Assembly: GCF_019396385.1 (NCBI RefSeq)
Contig: NZ_JAHKRN010000004.1
Span: 62,001-126,000, forward strand
Direction: 5' to 3'
Length of the DNA: 64,000 nt
DNA from: Nonomuraea harbinensis
GTDB taxonomy: Bacteria; Actinomycetota; Actinomycetes; Streptosporangiales; Streptosporangiaceae
This document shows, in pieces, positions 50,822 through 62,191 of this stretch. Within the stretch, counting starts at the first letter, position 1. Each line of letters opens with the position of its first letter. The position numbers were made by a program, and so were the translations under genes. Below the pieces are notes generated by a model. That model ran no database searches. It was not told the origin of the DNA and was given only the letters and a program-made list of their open reading frames with translations.

Positions 50822-52144
50822 TCAGCGCACGCGGGCGGCCAGCCTGCGGTGCTCGGCCGAGCGCACCACCTCGGCCGCCTTCTCCGCGGAGACGACGGGC
50901 GGCTCGCCGAGCAGGCCGCGCTCCTTCTTGAGCGTGAGGAGCCTGGTGACCGACTCGTCCAGCCGGGCCTTGGAGACGCGGCCCGACTCGACCGCCTTCA
51001 GCACCGCCTGATACTGCTTCGGCAGGTCGTTGGGCATCAGCAGCAGGTCGGCGCCGGCCAGCACGGCGCGGACCGCGACCTCGCCGTCGTCGTACTTCAC
51101 CCGGGCTCCGGCCATGTTGAGCGCGTCGGTGGAGATGACGCCCTTGAAGCCGAGCTCCTTCCTGAGCAGCCCGGTCAGGATCGGCTTGGACAGCGTGGCC
51201 GGGTCGCCCGAGGGGTCCAGCTTGGGGAACACGATGTGCGCGGTCATGATCGCGTCGACCCCGGCGGCGATGGCGGCCTTGAACGGCGGCGCGTCCAGGC
51301 GCTCCCACTGGGCCCTGGTGTGCTTGATCACCGGCAGGCCGGTGTGGCTGTCGATCCGGGTGTCGCCGTGGCCGGGGAAGTGCTTGGCGGTGGCGGCCAC
51401 CCCGGCGGCCTCGAAGCCCTTGACGGCGGCGCCGACCATCTTGGCCACCTCGCCGGGCCGGTTCCCGTACGCGCGCTCGCCGATCACCGGGTTCTTCGGA
51501 TCGATGTTGACGTCGGCCACCGGCGCGAAGTCGAGGTTGACGCCGAGGGCCCGCAGCTCCTCGCCGGTGGCCTGGGCCACCTCGCGCGCCACCGAGGGCT
51601 TGCCGGTGGCGCCGATCCTGGCGGCGCCGGGGAAGCGGGTCATCACCGCGGACATCCGCGACACCAGGCCGTTCTCCTGGTCGGTGCCGATCAGCAGCGG
51701 GAGGTCGGCGGACTTCTGCAGCCCGTTGGTCAGCCCTACCACCTGGCCGACGCTCTTGACGTTGGCCGGGAACAGGATGACGCCGCCCAGGTGGTACTTG
51801 GCGACGACCTTCTCCGGGGTCTGGGCGCCGTAGCGGGCCTGGTTCTCGCCGGAGACGGTGTCGGCCGCGGTGCCGTAGACGACCGGCATGAACAGCTGGC
51901 CGACCTTCTCCCGCACGCTCATCCCGGCCAGCGCCCGCTTGACGGGGTCGGCGGCCGGGGCGGCTCTGGATCCGGTGGCGGTGGGCTCGGTGGCGGTGGG
52001 CTCGGTGGGCCGGCCGTTGGCTTCGGTGGCGGGACTCGCCTCGGACGCGGGCGGCTTCGCGGCGGGGGCGACGTCCGCCGCCCCGCCGCCGCATGCCGTG
52101 AGTGCCACCGCCAGGAGACTCGCCGTACCGATCCGTCGCAACAT
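50822..52144 (-). CDS. Glycoside hydrolase family 3 beta-N-acetylglucosaminidase lipoprotein (NagZ-like)
   Basis: 440 residues from ATG 52144 (another ATG at 52162). Lipobox LTAC, Ala/Thr/Pro-rich spacer to about 70, then a GH3 barrel with the NagZ signature KHFPGHGDT and the nucleophile Asp in STDALNM. Releases GlcNAc from muropeptides or chitin fragments outside the cell. Lies downstream of a GlcNAc-type PTS and a DasR regulator, giving a coherent substrate path. Confidence 0.92.
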   Translation of the reverse strand: MLRRIGTASLLAVALTACGGGAADVAPAAKPPASEASPATEANGRPTEPTATEPTATGSRAAPAADPVKRALAGMSVREKVGQLFMPVVYGTAADTVSGENQARYGAQTPEKVVAKYHLGGVILFPANVKSVGQVVGLTNGLQKSADLPLLIGTDQENGLVSRMSAVMTRFPGAARIGATGKPSVAREVAQATGEELRALGVNLDFAPVADVNIDPKNPVIGERAYGNRPGEVAKMVGAAVKGFEAAGVAATAKHFPGHGDTRIDSHTGLPVIKHTRAQWERLDAPPFKAAIAAGVDAIMTAHIVFPKLDPSGDPATLSKPILTGLLRKELGFKGVISTDALNMAGARVKYDDGEVAVRAVLAGADLLLMPNDLPKQYQAVLKAVESGRVSKARLDESVTRLLTLKKERGLLGEPPVVSAEKAAEVVRSAEHRRLAARVR

Positions 52145-52213
52145 GAATCCCACGCTATCCATGACCGGCGGATGCGCCGTCCCCTTTTTCCACAGGACCG
52201 CCAGGGACGGGGG

Positions 52214-52474
52214 TCAGGGGGTCGAGGCGATGTCCGCGAGCCGGTCGAGGATCTCCTCCGACCCGTCGCCCTCCGCCCTGATGACGATCTCCTCGCCCTT
52301 GCGGACGTCGAGCGCCATGATCTGCAGGATGCTCTTGCCGTTGATCGGATCGCCGCCCGACGACCGCGCCACCGTGACGTCCATCGGTGCCTTCATCGCC
52401 ATCTGCACGAACGTGGCCGCCGGGCGGGCATGCAACCCCACCTCCGCGGCCACGGTCGCCTTCCGTTCGCCCAT
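52214..52474 (-). CDS. ptsH: PTS phosphocarrier protein HPr
   Basis: 86 residues. Start ATG 52474 with GGAGGAG upstream. Phospho-acceptor His15 in GLHARPAA; regulatory-site Ser48 in GKSI. Carries phosphate from EI to EIIA. Overlap-free, 47 bases from crr. Confidence 0.94.
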   Translation of the reverse strand: MGERKATVAAEVGLHARPAATFVQMAMKAPMDVTVARSSGGDPINGKSILQIMALDVRKGEEIVIRAEGDGSEEILDRLADIASTP

Positions 52475-52521
52475 GGGCTCCTCCTTCTTCTCCGGTCCGG
52501 ACCAGCCGGACCCCTGTCGCG

Positions 52522-52968
52522 TCACGTCCATTGGAACAGCTCGTCGCCGGCCCGTACCGTGCCTTCGGCCAGCGCCGTCACCGCCGAGTCGAGCGCGTCC
52601 AGCGCCACCACGGGGCAGACGGGTGAGCGCCCGCCCGCCTCGATCTCGGTGGGATCCCAGGCCACGACGGGCTGGCCGGCGCTCACCCGGTCGCCTTCCG
52701 CCGCGAGCAACCGGAACCCCCTCCCCTTGAGCTGCACCGTGTCGATGCCCAGATGCACCAGCACGCCCCTGCCGTCATCGCCCACGATGACGTACGCGTG
52801 CGGATGCAGTTTCATGATTTTTCCAGTGATGGGGGCGACTGCCTCGCCCGGCCCCCTGCTGGGGTCGATCGCCGTCCCCGGCCCCACCATGCCGGCCGAG
52901 AACACCGGGTCGGGCACGGCGGCCAGCCCCACCGCCGCGCCCTCCACCGGGGCGAGAACAGTCGTCAT
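52522..52968 (-). CDS. crr: PTS EIIA component, glucose family
   Basis: 148 residues, single-domain EIIA(Glc). Phospho-His72 in VLVHLGID and supporting His57, with the same 15-residue spacing as in the E. coli enzyme. Between EIIB and HPr in the operon. Confidence 0.93.
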   Translation of the reverse strand: MTTVLAPVEGAAVGLAAVPDPVFSAGMVGPGTAIDPSRGPGEAVAPITGKIMKLHPHAYVIVGDDGRGVLVHLGIDTVQLKGRGFRLLAAEGDRVSAGQPVVAWDPTEIEAGGRSPVCPVVALDALDSAVTALAEGTVRAGDELFQWT

Positions 52969-52979
52969 GGCCCCGCCCT

Positions 52980-53216
52980 CTAGCCGATGATGTCCTCGAT
53001 GTCGCTCGCGATCGTGTCCGCCTCCGGGCCGACGACGACCTGGATCACGTTGCCCGCCGCCATCACGCCGTGGGCGCCCGCGGCCCTGAGCGCGGCCTGG
53101 TCGACCTTGGACGTGTCGTGCACCTCCGTGCGCAGGCGGGTGATGCAGGGTTCGATGTCGATGATGTTGCCGGCTCCGCCCAGACCGGCGATGAGCGCGT
53201 TCACGTCCGCCGCCAT
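52980..53216 (-). CDS. PTS EIIB component, GlcNAc/glucose family
   Basis: 78 residues. Phosphocysteine C24 in IEPCITRLRTEV, typical of PtsB/NagF-type EIIB. Partner EIIC at 55191 lacks its own IIB domain, so the two should work together. Confidence 0.93.
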   Translation of the reverse strand: MAADVNALIAGLGGAGNIIDIEPCITRLRTEVHDTSKVDQAALRAAGAHGVMAAGNVIQVVVGPEADTIASDIEDIIG

Positions 53217-53266
53217 CAGGCCCTCCTCGTCCGTGGCTGTGCGACCAGGCTACTCAGGCGCCGGGT

Positions 53267-54310
53267 TCAGTCGGTCTGGGTGACCTTGTTCAGGCCGCGC
53301 GGCGCGTCAGGGTCGATGCCCAGCCGCCGGGCGAGCGCCTCGGTGAGCAGCTGCCCCGGCACGATGAGGCCCATCGGGGCCACCCATTCGGGCAGGTCGG
53401 GGCCGTTCATCGCGGCCGTGCCGGCCCCGGCCAGCGCCCTGCCGCCGCCGATCGTGTACGCCGCCGCGCCCGCCGAGACGACCCGCTCGGCCAGCGCCAC
53501 CGTGCCCTGCAGCGTGGGGCCGCTCTCGGCGGCGACGAGCAGCGCCGGGGTGGCGTGGTCGACCACGGCGATCGGGCCGTGCAGCAGGTCGGCGTACGAC
53601 AAGCCCATGGCGTGCAGGTAGCACGCCTCCTTGAGCTTCAGCGCGGTCTCCAGCGCGGTGGAGAAGGCCAGGCCGCGGCCGGAGACGACCACGCCGTGCT
53701 TGTCCGCGAGCCCGTCCACGACGGCATCCACGTCACCGGGCTCGGCGATCAGCTTCTCCACGGCCTCGGGCACCCGCAGCAGGTCGGCCCGGTCAACGTC
53801 GGCGCCGAGCCCGATCGCCAGCACGGCCAGCGCGGCGAGCTGCGTGGTGTAGGTCTTGGTGGCGGGAACCGCCTCCTCCGTCCCCGCGACCGTGCACAGC
53901 GCCAGGTCGGCGGCCTGGGCGAGCGGGCTGTCCGGGCCGCCGTTGGTGACCCCGACGGTGGCGGCCCCGCAGTCCTTGGCCCAGGCCAGCGTCTCCACGA
54001 TCTCTTCCGTACGGCCCGACTGGGAGATCGCGACGGCCAGCACGCCCTCCAGGTCGAGCTTGCGGCGGTAGGTGGTGGCGATGGACGGCGCGGCGAGCGC
54101 GGACAGCCGCCCGGCGTGGGATTCCACCAGATAGCGGCCGTAGACTGCGGCGTTGTCGGAGGTGCCACGTGCGACGAACAACAACTGCCGGGTCCGCTCA
54201 CCCAGCGCCCGCACCTCGTCGATCCTGGGCAACAGGGAGTCGATCGTGGCCCGCAGCGCCTCGGGCTGCTCGGCGATCTCGCTGCGCATCTTGGTCATCT
54301 GGGGGCTCAT
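53267..54310 (-). CDS. SIS-domain sugar-phosphate isomerase/deaminase (GlmS-C/NagB-II-like)
   Basis: 347 residues with two SIS domains (VARGTSDNAAVYGRYL, AISQSGRTEEIVETL, VSGRGLAFSTALETALKLKEACY) as in the isomerase half of GlmS but without the glutaminase half. In a GlcNAc PTS locus this fits glucosamine-6-phosphate deaminase of the second type. First gene of the minus-strand operon, facing dasR across the operator. Confidence 0.88.
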   Translation of the reverse strand: MSPQMTKMRSEIAEQPEALRATIDSLLPRIDEVRALGERTRQLLFVARGTSDNAAVYGRYLVESHAGRLSALAAPSIATTYRRKLDLEGVLAVAISQSGRTEEIVETLAWAKDCGAATVGVTNGGPDSPLAQAADLALCTVAGTEEAVPATKTYTTQLAALAVLAIGLGADVDRADLLRVPEAVEKLIAEPGDVDAVVDGLADKHGVVVSGRGLAFSTALETALKLKEACYLHAMGLSYADLLHGPIAVVDHATPALLVAAESGPTLQGTVALAERVVSAGAAAYTIGGGRALAGAGTAAMNGPDLPEWVAPMGLIVPGQLLTEALARRLGIDPDAPRGLNKVTQTD

Positions 54311-54356
54311 TCCTCGGGGAGTTAGCGTTCCGGACTTGACCCTGTTTCAGGACATG

Positions 54357-54378
54357 TGGTCTAGTCCGGACTAGACCA
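54357..54378. promoter_or_regulatory. DasR-type palindromic operator
   Basis: Perfect 22-bp palindrome made of TGGTCTAGTCC and its reverse complement. The half TGGTCTAG equals one half of the known DasR site core TGGTCTAGACCA. It overlaps the promoters facing both the SIS gene and dasR (TTGACC at 54336-54341 is a minus-35 candidate for dasR). Confidence 0.75.
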
Positions 54379-54425
54379 GTGAGAACCATAACCCATCAGA
54401 CTGGCCCGAGCGAAGGGAGGATCCC

Positions 54426-55166
54426 GTGGCCCACATCGACCCGGACAGCCCGGTGCCCAAGTACTTCCAGCTCCGCGAGATCCTGCTCGACCTCATCGAC
54501 AGCGACGAGCTGAGCATCGGCGCCGCGATCCCGTCCGAGCGCGAGCTCTGCCAGCGCTTCGGCCTGTCGCGGATGACCGTGCGGCAGGCGGTCGACCATC
54601 TGGTCTCCGAGGGCCGCCTGCACCGGGTGCCGGGCAAGGGCACGTTCGTCGCCCGGCCCAAGATCGAGCTGGCCCTGCAGCTCACGTCGTTCACCGAGGA
54701 CATGCGTGCCAGGGGCATGGCGCCCGGCTCACGCGACCTCGACCGGCGCACCATGCGCGCCAGCGCCCACCTGGCCAAGGAGCTGGGCATCCAGCCGGGC
54801 GAGGAGGTCCACTTCATCGAACGGCTGCGCACCGCCGACGGCGAACCGCTGTCGATCGAGCGCGCGCACATCCCGGTCAAGCTCGCCCCCGACCTGGCCG
54901 ACCACGACCTGACCGGCAGATCGCTGTACGAGCTCCTGGAGAGCCGCTACGGGCTGGTCATGGACGCGGGCGAGCTGACCATAGACGGGGGGATAGCCGA
55001 TCCGAGCGACGCCGACCTGCTCAAACTTCCCCGCGGTGGCGCCGTGCTGCTGCTCCAGCGCAGGTCGTTCTCCGGAGGCGTCTGCGCCGAGCTGGGCGTG
55101 TCCACCTACCGGGCGGACCGCTACCAGCTGCGCACCATACTCGAAATGCCCGCAAGACGGGGTTGA
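54426..55166 (+). CDS. dasR: GntR/HutC-family regulator DasR
   Basis: 246 residues from GTG 54426. Winged-helix GntR head (IPSERELCQRFGLSRMTVRQAVDHLVSEGRLHRVPGKGTFV) and UTRA effector domain (FIERLRTADGEPLSIERAHIP). DasR binds glucosamine-6-phosphate and controls GlcNAc uptake and, in Streptomyces, antibiotic production. Probably autoregulated through the palindrome upstream. 24 bases before EIIC. Confidence 0.92.
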   Translation: MAHIDPDSPVPKYFQLREILLDLIDSDELSIGAAIPSERELCQRFGLSRMTVRQAVDHLVSEGRLHRVPGKGTFVARPKIELALQLTSFTEDMRARGMAPGSRDLDRRTMRASAHLAKELGIQPGEEVHFIERLRTADGEPLSIERAHIPVKLAPDLADHDLTGRSLYELLESRYGLVMDAGELTIDGGIADPSDADLLKLPRGGAVLLLQRRSFSGGVCAELGVSTYRADRYQLRTILEMPARRG

Positions 55167-55190
55167 GGGCCCGACCCGGAGGAACACCCG

Positions 55191-56519
55191 GTGAACGAGA
55201 CCACCGCCGCCCGGCCTTCGCCGTTCTCACGCCTGATGAACGTGCTGCAGAGGCTGGGCCGCTCGCTCATGCTGCCCATCGCCGCCCTCCCCGCGGCCGC
55301 CCTGCTGCTCCGCTTCGGCCAGCCCGACATGCTGGGCGCCAACGGCGCCGAGCCCGGCGGGCTCGCCGACGTGGCGGGCTTCGCCTGGATGACCGAGGTC
55401 GCGGCCGTGCTGGCGGCGGCCGGCGAGGCGCTGTTCGAGAACCTCCCGCTGCTGTTCGCGGTGGGCGTGGCCATCGGCTTCGCGCGCAAGTCCGACGGCA
55501 CGACGGCGCTCGCCGCCGTGGTCGGCTACCTGGTGTTCGACCGGGTGAGCAAGGTGATGTTCGCCGGCTCGGCCATCCGCGAGACCGTGACCCTGCGGCA
55601 GGCCGCGGACCAGGGCGTCATCGAGATCATCAACCACGGCATGCAGAACCCCACCAAGGTGCTCGGCGGCATCCTGATAGGGCTGGTCACCGCGCTGCTC
55701 TGGCAGCGCTTCCACCGGATCAAGCTGCCGTCGTGGCTGGCGTTCTTCGGCGGGCGGCGGTTCGTGCCCATTCTCACCGCCTTCGTGGCGCTCGGGCTCG
55801 GCGTGCTCATCGGCTGGGTGTGGCCGATTCTCGGTGAGTGGATCGGCCACGCCGGTGAGGCGCTGACCACCCTCGGGCCGCTCGGCACCGGCCTGTACGG
55901 GCTGATCAACCGGCTGCTCATCCCGCTCGGGCTGCACCACTTCGTCAACTCGATCGTCTGGCACGTGGTGCCCACCTGCGAGGTGGACGGGCGGGTGCTC
56001 GGCGGCGACTGGAACTGCTACTTCGGCGGCGCCCCGGAGTCGGGGCAGTTCATGGCCGGGTTCTTCCCCGTCATGATGTTCGCGCTGCCGGCCGCCGCGC
56101 TGGCCATGTGGCGGGCCGCGCCCCCGCACCGGCGGGCCACGGTGGGCGGCATCATGTTGTCGGCGGCGCTGGCCTCGTTCGTCACCGGCATCACCGAGCC
56201 GATCGAGTTCGCGTTCATCTTCGTCGCGCCGCTGCTGCTGGCCGTGCACGCCGTGCTCACCGGGCTGGCCATGGCGCTGACCACGCTGATCGGCGGGCAG
56301 CTCGGCTTCGGCTTCTCGGCCGGGCTGCTCGACATGCTGCTCAACGCCAGCAAGTCCAACACCCAGAACCTGCCGGGCATCCTGCTGCTCGGGGTGGCGT
56401 ACGGGGCGGTCTACTACGTGGTGTTCAGCTTCCTCATCAGGCGGCTGAACATCATGACCCCGGGCCGGGAGCCGGAACCGGACGTGGACTCGGGCGAGGC
56501 CACCCCGATTCGGTCGTGA
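55191..56519 (+). CDS. PTS EIIC permease, N-acetylglucosamine type
   Basis: 442 residues from GTG 55191, with GGAGG upstream; about ten membrane helices. The GITEPIEF motif and the GLHHFVNSIVWH segment are typical of EIIC of the Glc/GlcNAc family. No IIA or IIB domains are fused, matching separate genes at 52.5-53.2 kb. Imports and phosphorylates GlcNAc (inference from DasR and SIS context). Confidence 0.93.
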   Translation: MNETTAARPSPFSRLMNVLQRLGRSLMLPIAALPAAALLLRFGQPDMLGANGAEPGGLADVAGFAWMTEVAAVLAAAGEALFENLPLLFAVGVAIGFARKSDGTTALAAVVGYLVFDRVSKVMFAGSAIRETVTLRQAADQGVIEIINHGMQNPTKVLGGILIGLVTALLWQRFHRIKLPSWLAFFGGRRFVPILTAFVALGLGVLIGWVWPILGEWIGHAGEALTTLGPLGTGLYGLINRLLIPLGLHHFVNSIVWHVVPTCEVDGRVLGGDWNCYFGGAPESGQFMAGFFPVMMFALPAAALAMWRAAPPHRRATVGGIMLSAALASFVTGITEPIEFAFIFVAPLLLAVHAVLTGLAMALTTLIGGQLGFGFSAGLLDMLLNASKSNTQNLPGILLLGVAYGAVYYVVFSFLIRRLNIMTPGREPEPDVDSGEATPIRS

Positions 56520-56699
56520 CATCGCGGCGTGGCCGAGGGTCCGCAACCCGGACGCGGCCACCCCAACTCGCGCTGACCTTCTTCGCCATCCACCGCGAAC
56601 CAGGGCATGGATCGGGGAAGTTGGCGTGCCGTGTATCCCGGGGCCTGGCCGGAACCTCTTAGTACCGTCTCTCACCAGGAACGCCTCCGGAGGCTCCCG

Positions 56700-57077
56700 A
56701 TGTCGCCCTCTCCCCAGGTCCACGGCTCGCTCGCGCTCGACACGCCCCTCGTGTGGGGCCCGCCCGGCGCGCTCCCGGACGAGCGCCGGCTGCGCCACCT
56801 CGGCCAGGCGCTCGCCGAGGTCCTCTCCGGCCGGCGGCCCCCGGAGACGGTCGCCGACCGCCTCACCGGCCAGGCATACCGCGAGCTCGTACGGGCCGGT
56901 CGCATGCTCGACACCCGCCGCCCGCCCTTCGTCGGCGTCCCGCACGTCAAGGAGCCCAGCGACGGCGTGGTGGAGATGTGCCTCCTGGTCCACTGCGGCG
57001 AGCGCGACCGCGTCCTGGCCCTGCGCCTGGAACGCAGGGGCGTGCAGTGGCTCTGCACGGACTTCGAGACCGCCTGA
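56700..57077 (+). CDS. Rv3235-family protein
   Basis: 125 residues from ATG 56700, with CCGGAGG seven bases upstream. Matches the small actinobacterial family encoded next to secA (as Rv3235 is near secA1 in mycobacteria): RRLRHLGQALAEVLSGRRPPETV and the late LALRLERRGVQWLCTDFE. Unknown role. Confidence 0.82.
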   Translation: MSPSPQVHGSLALDTPLVWGPPGALPDERRLRHLGQALAEVLSGRRPPETVADRLTGQAYRELVRAGRMLDTRRPPFVGVPHVKEPSDGVVEMCLLVHCGERDRVLALRLERRGVQWLCTDFETA

Positions 57078-57109
57078 CGGCAAGCCGGATCCAACCGAGC
57101 TCCCAGATC

Positions 57110-57335
57110 GTGTCGCGGGGGATGCGCGGTTCGTGACCCGCGAGACGGAGCTCACCTGGAACAAGACGGGGCCCCAGGGTGCGACGGGTCCCGCCGGGCC
57201 TCAGGGTGAGCAGGGTGTTCCGGGGATGGGCGGCCCGGCGCCTCCGACAGCCACCGGACGTTCCTCACGCTGAAGACCGGCTGCTCAACCCTGATCGTGC
57301 AGCGGGTTTCGGAAACCACCACCACCCACCTCTGA
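57110..57335 (+). pseudogene. Collagen-like repeat protein remnant
   Basis: In one frame, ETELTWNKTGPQGATGPAGP continues as QGEQGVPGM; the frame then shifts and a second frame gives TLKTGCSTLIVQRVSETTTT to a TGA at 57333-57335. Both parts match the two ends of actinobacterial collagen-like exported proteins, but the signal sequence, most G-x-y repeats and the common frame are lost. Confidence 0.65.
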
Positions 57336-57343
57336 GCCGGACG

Positions 57344-57386
57344 CACGAGGACCCCCCGCCCGTCCGCCGGGCGAGGGGTCCTCGTG
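57344..57386. terminator. Hairpin terminator for secA
   Basis: Perfect 12-bp arms CACGAGGACCCC and GGGGTCCTCGTG around a GC-rich loop, just beyond the secA stop. On the + strand it closes the collagen-like remnant. Confidence 0.8.
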
Positions 57387-57393
57387 TCACGCG

Positions 57394-60189
<2,796 letters not shown>

Positions 60190-60413
60190 TTTATGTAAAG
60201 CTCCTCGCAGGTCTACCCCGGCGGCGCCGCCAGGAGGAGAGGCCGAGACAAACTTCCCCGCTGCCATCGTAGGCGGTTCTCCAACCAGACACAGCCACCG
60301 TGCCGACAAGGGCGCAGGACATGTCTGGGAGAATGTCAGGCGGGCTGATAGTACGCCGGTCAAAGGCCGGTTCGCCCCGATAACCGGGATATCCGGGCAA
60401 GGAGGGATTTGTC

Positions 60414-60674
60414 ATGGTTGAGGGACAGAAGTCGGAGCAGACCGAGAATCTCGGTAGCCACGGCGGCCGCGCGTCCTCATGGCTGGCCGTGACGGTGATG
60501 CTGCTCGGCAGCGTCGTCGCCGGATTCGGCCTGACCATGGAGAACTGGATGGTCGTCTGGATCGGCGTCGGCCTGTTCGTGGTGGGCGGCATCCTCGCCC
60601 TCGTGTTCGACATCTTCACCGATGTGGTGATCGACGCGCCCCGGGTGGGGCTGAACGCCGAAGACCACCGCTGA
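60414..60674 (+). CDS. HGxxPAAW-family small membrane protein
   Basis: 86 residues, two membrane helices (about 22-42 and 45-66), with AAGGAGGG before the ATG. The header HGGRASSW corresponds to the HGxxPAAW family motif in a diverged form. Divergent from secA. Unknown function. Confidence 0.75.
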   Translation: MVEGQKSEQTENLGSHGGRASSWLAVTVMLLGSVVAGFGLTMENWMVVWIGVGLFVVGGILALVFDIFTDVVIDAPRVGLNAEDHR

Positions 60675-60847
60675 CGTTTCCCCCTCGGAGCGGGCACCGT
60701 CGAGGCGGCCCCTCCGAGAAGCACCCCCGACGGCGACGGGTTCGTCCCATGATGAACGCGGGCCCGCTGACGGTAATTCCCGGGCCCCGTTCTGTCAGTG
60801 GCCGCGGCTAGCATTCCGGCCATGCTCCCCCGTACGGAATCGCGAAC

Positions 60848-62062
60848 ATGACCGAACTGACCGCCGACGAGGCGCGCCGGCTCATCCTGCGCGCCCAGGG
60901 GCTGCTCGGCTCCGACGGCCGTCAGGGCGGGGTGCAGGGCATGCTCCGCAGGCTCGGCGCCGTCCAGCTCGACACCATCTCGGTGCTCGCCCGCTCCCAC
61001 GAGCTCGTCGCCTACGCCCGGCTCGGCGCCGTGGGCAGGCCCGCCGTCGAGCGGGCCTACTGGGACGCCCCGGCCCGCAGCTTCGAATACTGGTGCCACG
61101 CCGCCTGCATCCTGCCGATCGAGAACTGGCCCCTTTTCGCGTTCCGGCGGCGCGCCTACCGCGAGCGCCGCTTCCGCTGGCACGAGGTGCCCGACAGCGT
61201 CGACAAGCTGCTCCAGCAGGTGCGCGACCACGGCCCGCTCACCACCGCCGACGTCGGCGGGGCCAAGAACGGCGGCCCGTGGTGGGACTGGTCCGACTCC
61301 AAGATCGGCCTGGAGTGGCTGCTCGACATCGGCGAGGTGGTCTGCACCCGCCGGGTGGGCTGGCGCAGGGTCTACGACCTGGCCGAGCGCGTGGTGCCCG
61401 CCGGACTGCTGGCCGAGGACCTCACCGACGAGGAGTGCGTCGTCCGGCTCGCCGGCATCGCGGGCCGGTCACTCGGGGTCGCCACGCGGGCCGACCTGAT
61501 CGACTTCCTCCGCCTCAAGGGGCGCTCCGCCGAGATCCTCGACGAGGCCCTCGCGAGCGGTGCCGCCGGGCTGACGCCGGTGCGCGTCGCCGGCTGGCCC
61601 GCCGTCAGGGCCGGCCGCAACGGCTCGGCGCCCGGAGCCGTGCCCAACGCCTGGGCCGACCCGGCCGCGCTGGAGTCGGAGCCGCGCGGACGCCACCGCA
61701 CGACCCTGGTCTCGCCGTTCGACTCGCTGATCTGGCACCGCGGCCGCACCGAGCGCGTCTTCGGCTTCGCCTACCAGCTTGAGCTGTACGTGCCGAAGCA
61801 CAAGCGGGTCCACGGCTACTTCACGATGCCGGTGCTGGCCGGCGGCCGCCTGATCGGCAGGGTGGACCCGGCGCGCGAGGGCACCACGCTGGTGGCCAGG
61901 AAGGTCAGCCTGGAGCCGGGCCTGACCAGCGCCCGCTGGGTCGAGGCGATGGGCGACGCGCTCCGATCGGCCGCCACCTGGGTCGGCTGCGACACCGTAC
62001 GCGTCGAACGCGCCGACCCACCCGAGCTCGCCGAGGCACTCAACACGACCCTGGCCCGCTGA
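60848..62062 (+). CDS. YcaQ/AlkZ-like DNA glycosylase (HTH_42 fold)
   Basis: 404 residues. Winged-helix tandem fold of the YcaQ/AlkZ superfamily. The family's catalytic QxD/QxQ loop appears as QLDTISV near residue 38. Members open interstrand crosslinks or remove alkylated bases such as those made by azinomycin. Whether this copy is housekeeping or a self-resistance gene cannot be told; no alkylator cluster is in the window. Confidence 0.85.
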   Translation: MTELTADEARRLILRAQGLLGSDGRQGGVQGMLRRLGAVQLDTISVLARSHELVAYARLGAVGRPAVERAYWDAPARSFEYWCHAACILPIENWPLFAFRRRAYRERRFRWHEVPDSVDKLLQQVRDHGPLTTADVGGAKNGGPWWDWSDSKIGLEWLLDIGEVVCTRRVGWRRVYDLAERVVPAGLLAEDLTDEECVVRLAGIAGRSLGVATRADLIDFLRLKGRSAEILDEALASGAAGLTPVRVAGWPAVRAGRNGSAPGAVPNAWADPAALESEPRGRHRTTLVSPFDSLIWHRGRTERVFGFAYQLELYVPKHKRVHGYFTMPVLAGGRLIGRVDPAREGTTLVARKVSLEPGLTSARWVEAMGDALRSAATWVGCDTVRVERADPPELAEALNTTLAR

Positions 62063-62130
62063 TTCCCAGGCTGGCGAGCCGCCCGACCGAGACCCTGGCC
62101 CGCTGACTTGCCCAGGTCGGCGAGCCGCTG
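62047..62130. repeat. Imperfect 44-bp tandem duplication at gene 3' end
   Basis: GACCCTGGCCCGCTGA, including the stop of the glycosylase gene, and the following GGCGAGCCGC recur once about 44 bases later (62091-62130) with a few changes. The second stop is untranslated. Confidence 0.65.
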
Positions 62131-62147
62131 GGCCCGCCGTCGCCTTA

Positions 62148-62177
62148 GCCCGCCCTCCCTCAGGGGGAGGGGCGGGC
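62148..62177. terminator. Bidirectional hairpin between convergent genes
   Basis: GCCCGCCCTCCC pairs with GGGGAGGGGCGGGC (small bulges) between the glycosylase and the response regulator. GC-rich; no U-run is seen. Confidence 0.5.
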
Positions 62178-62191
62178 GGGGCTGGGGCGGA

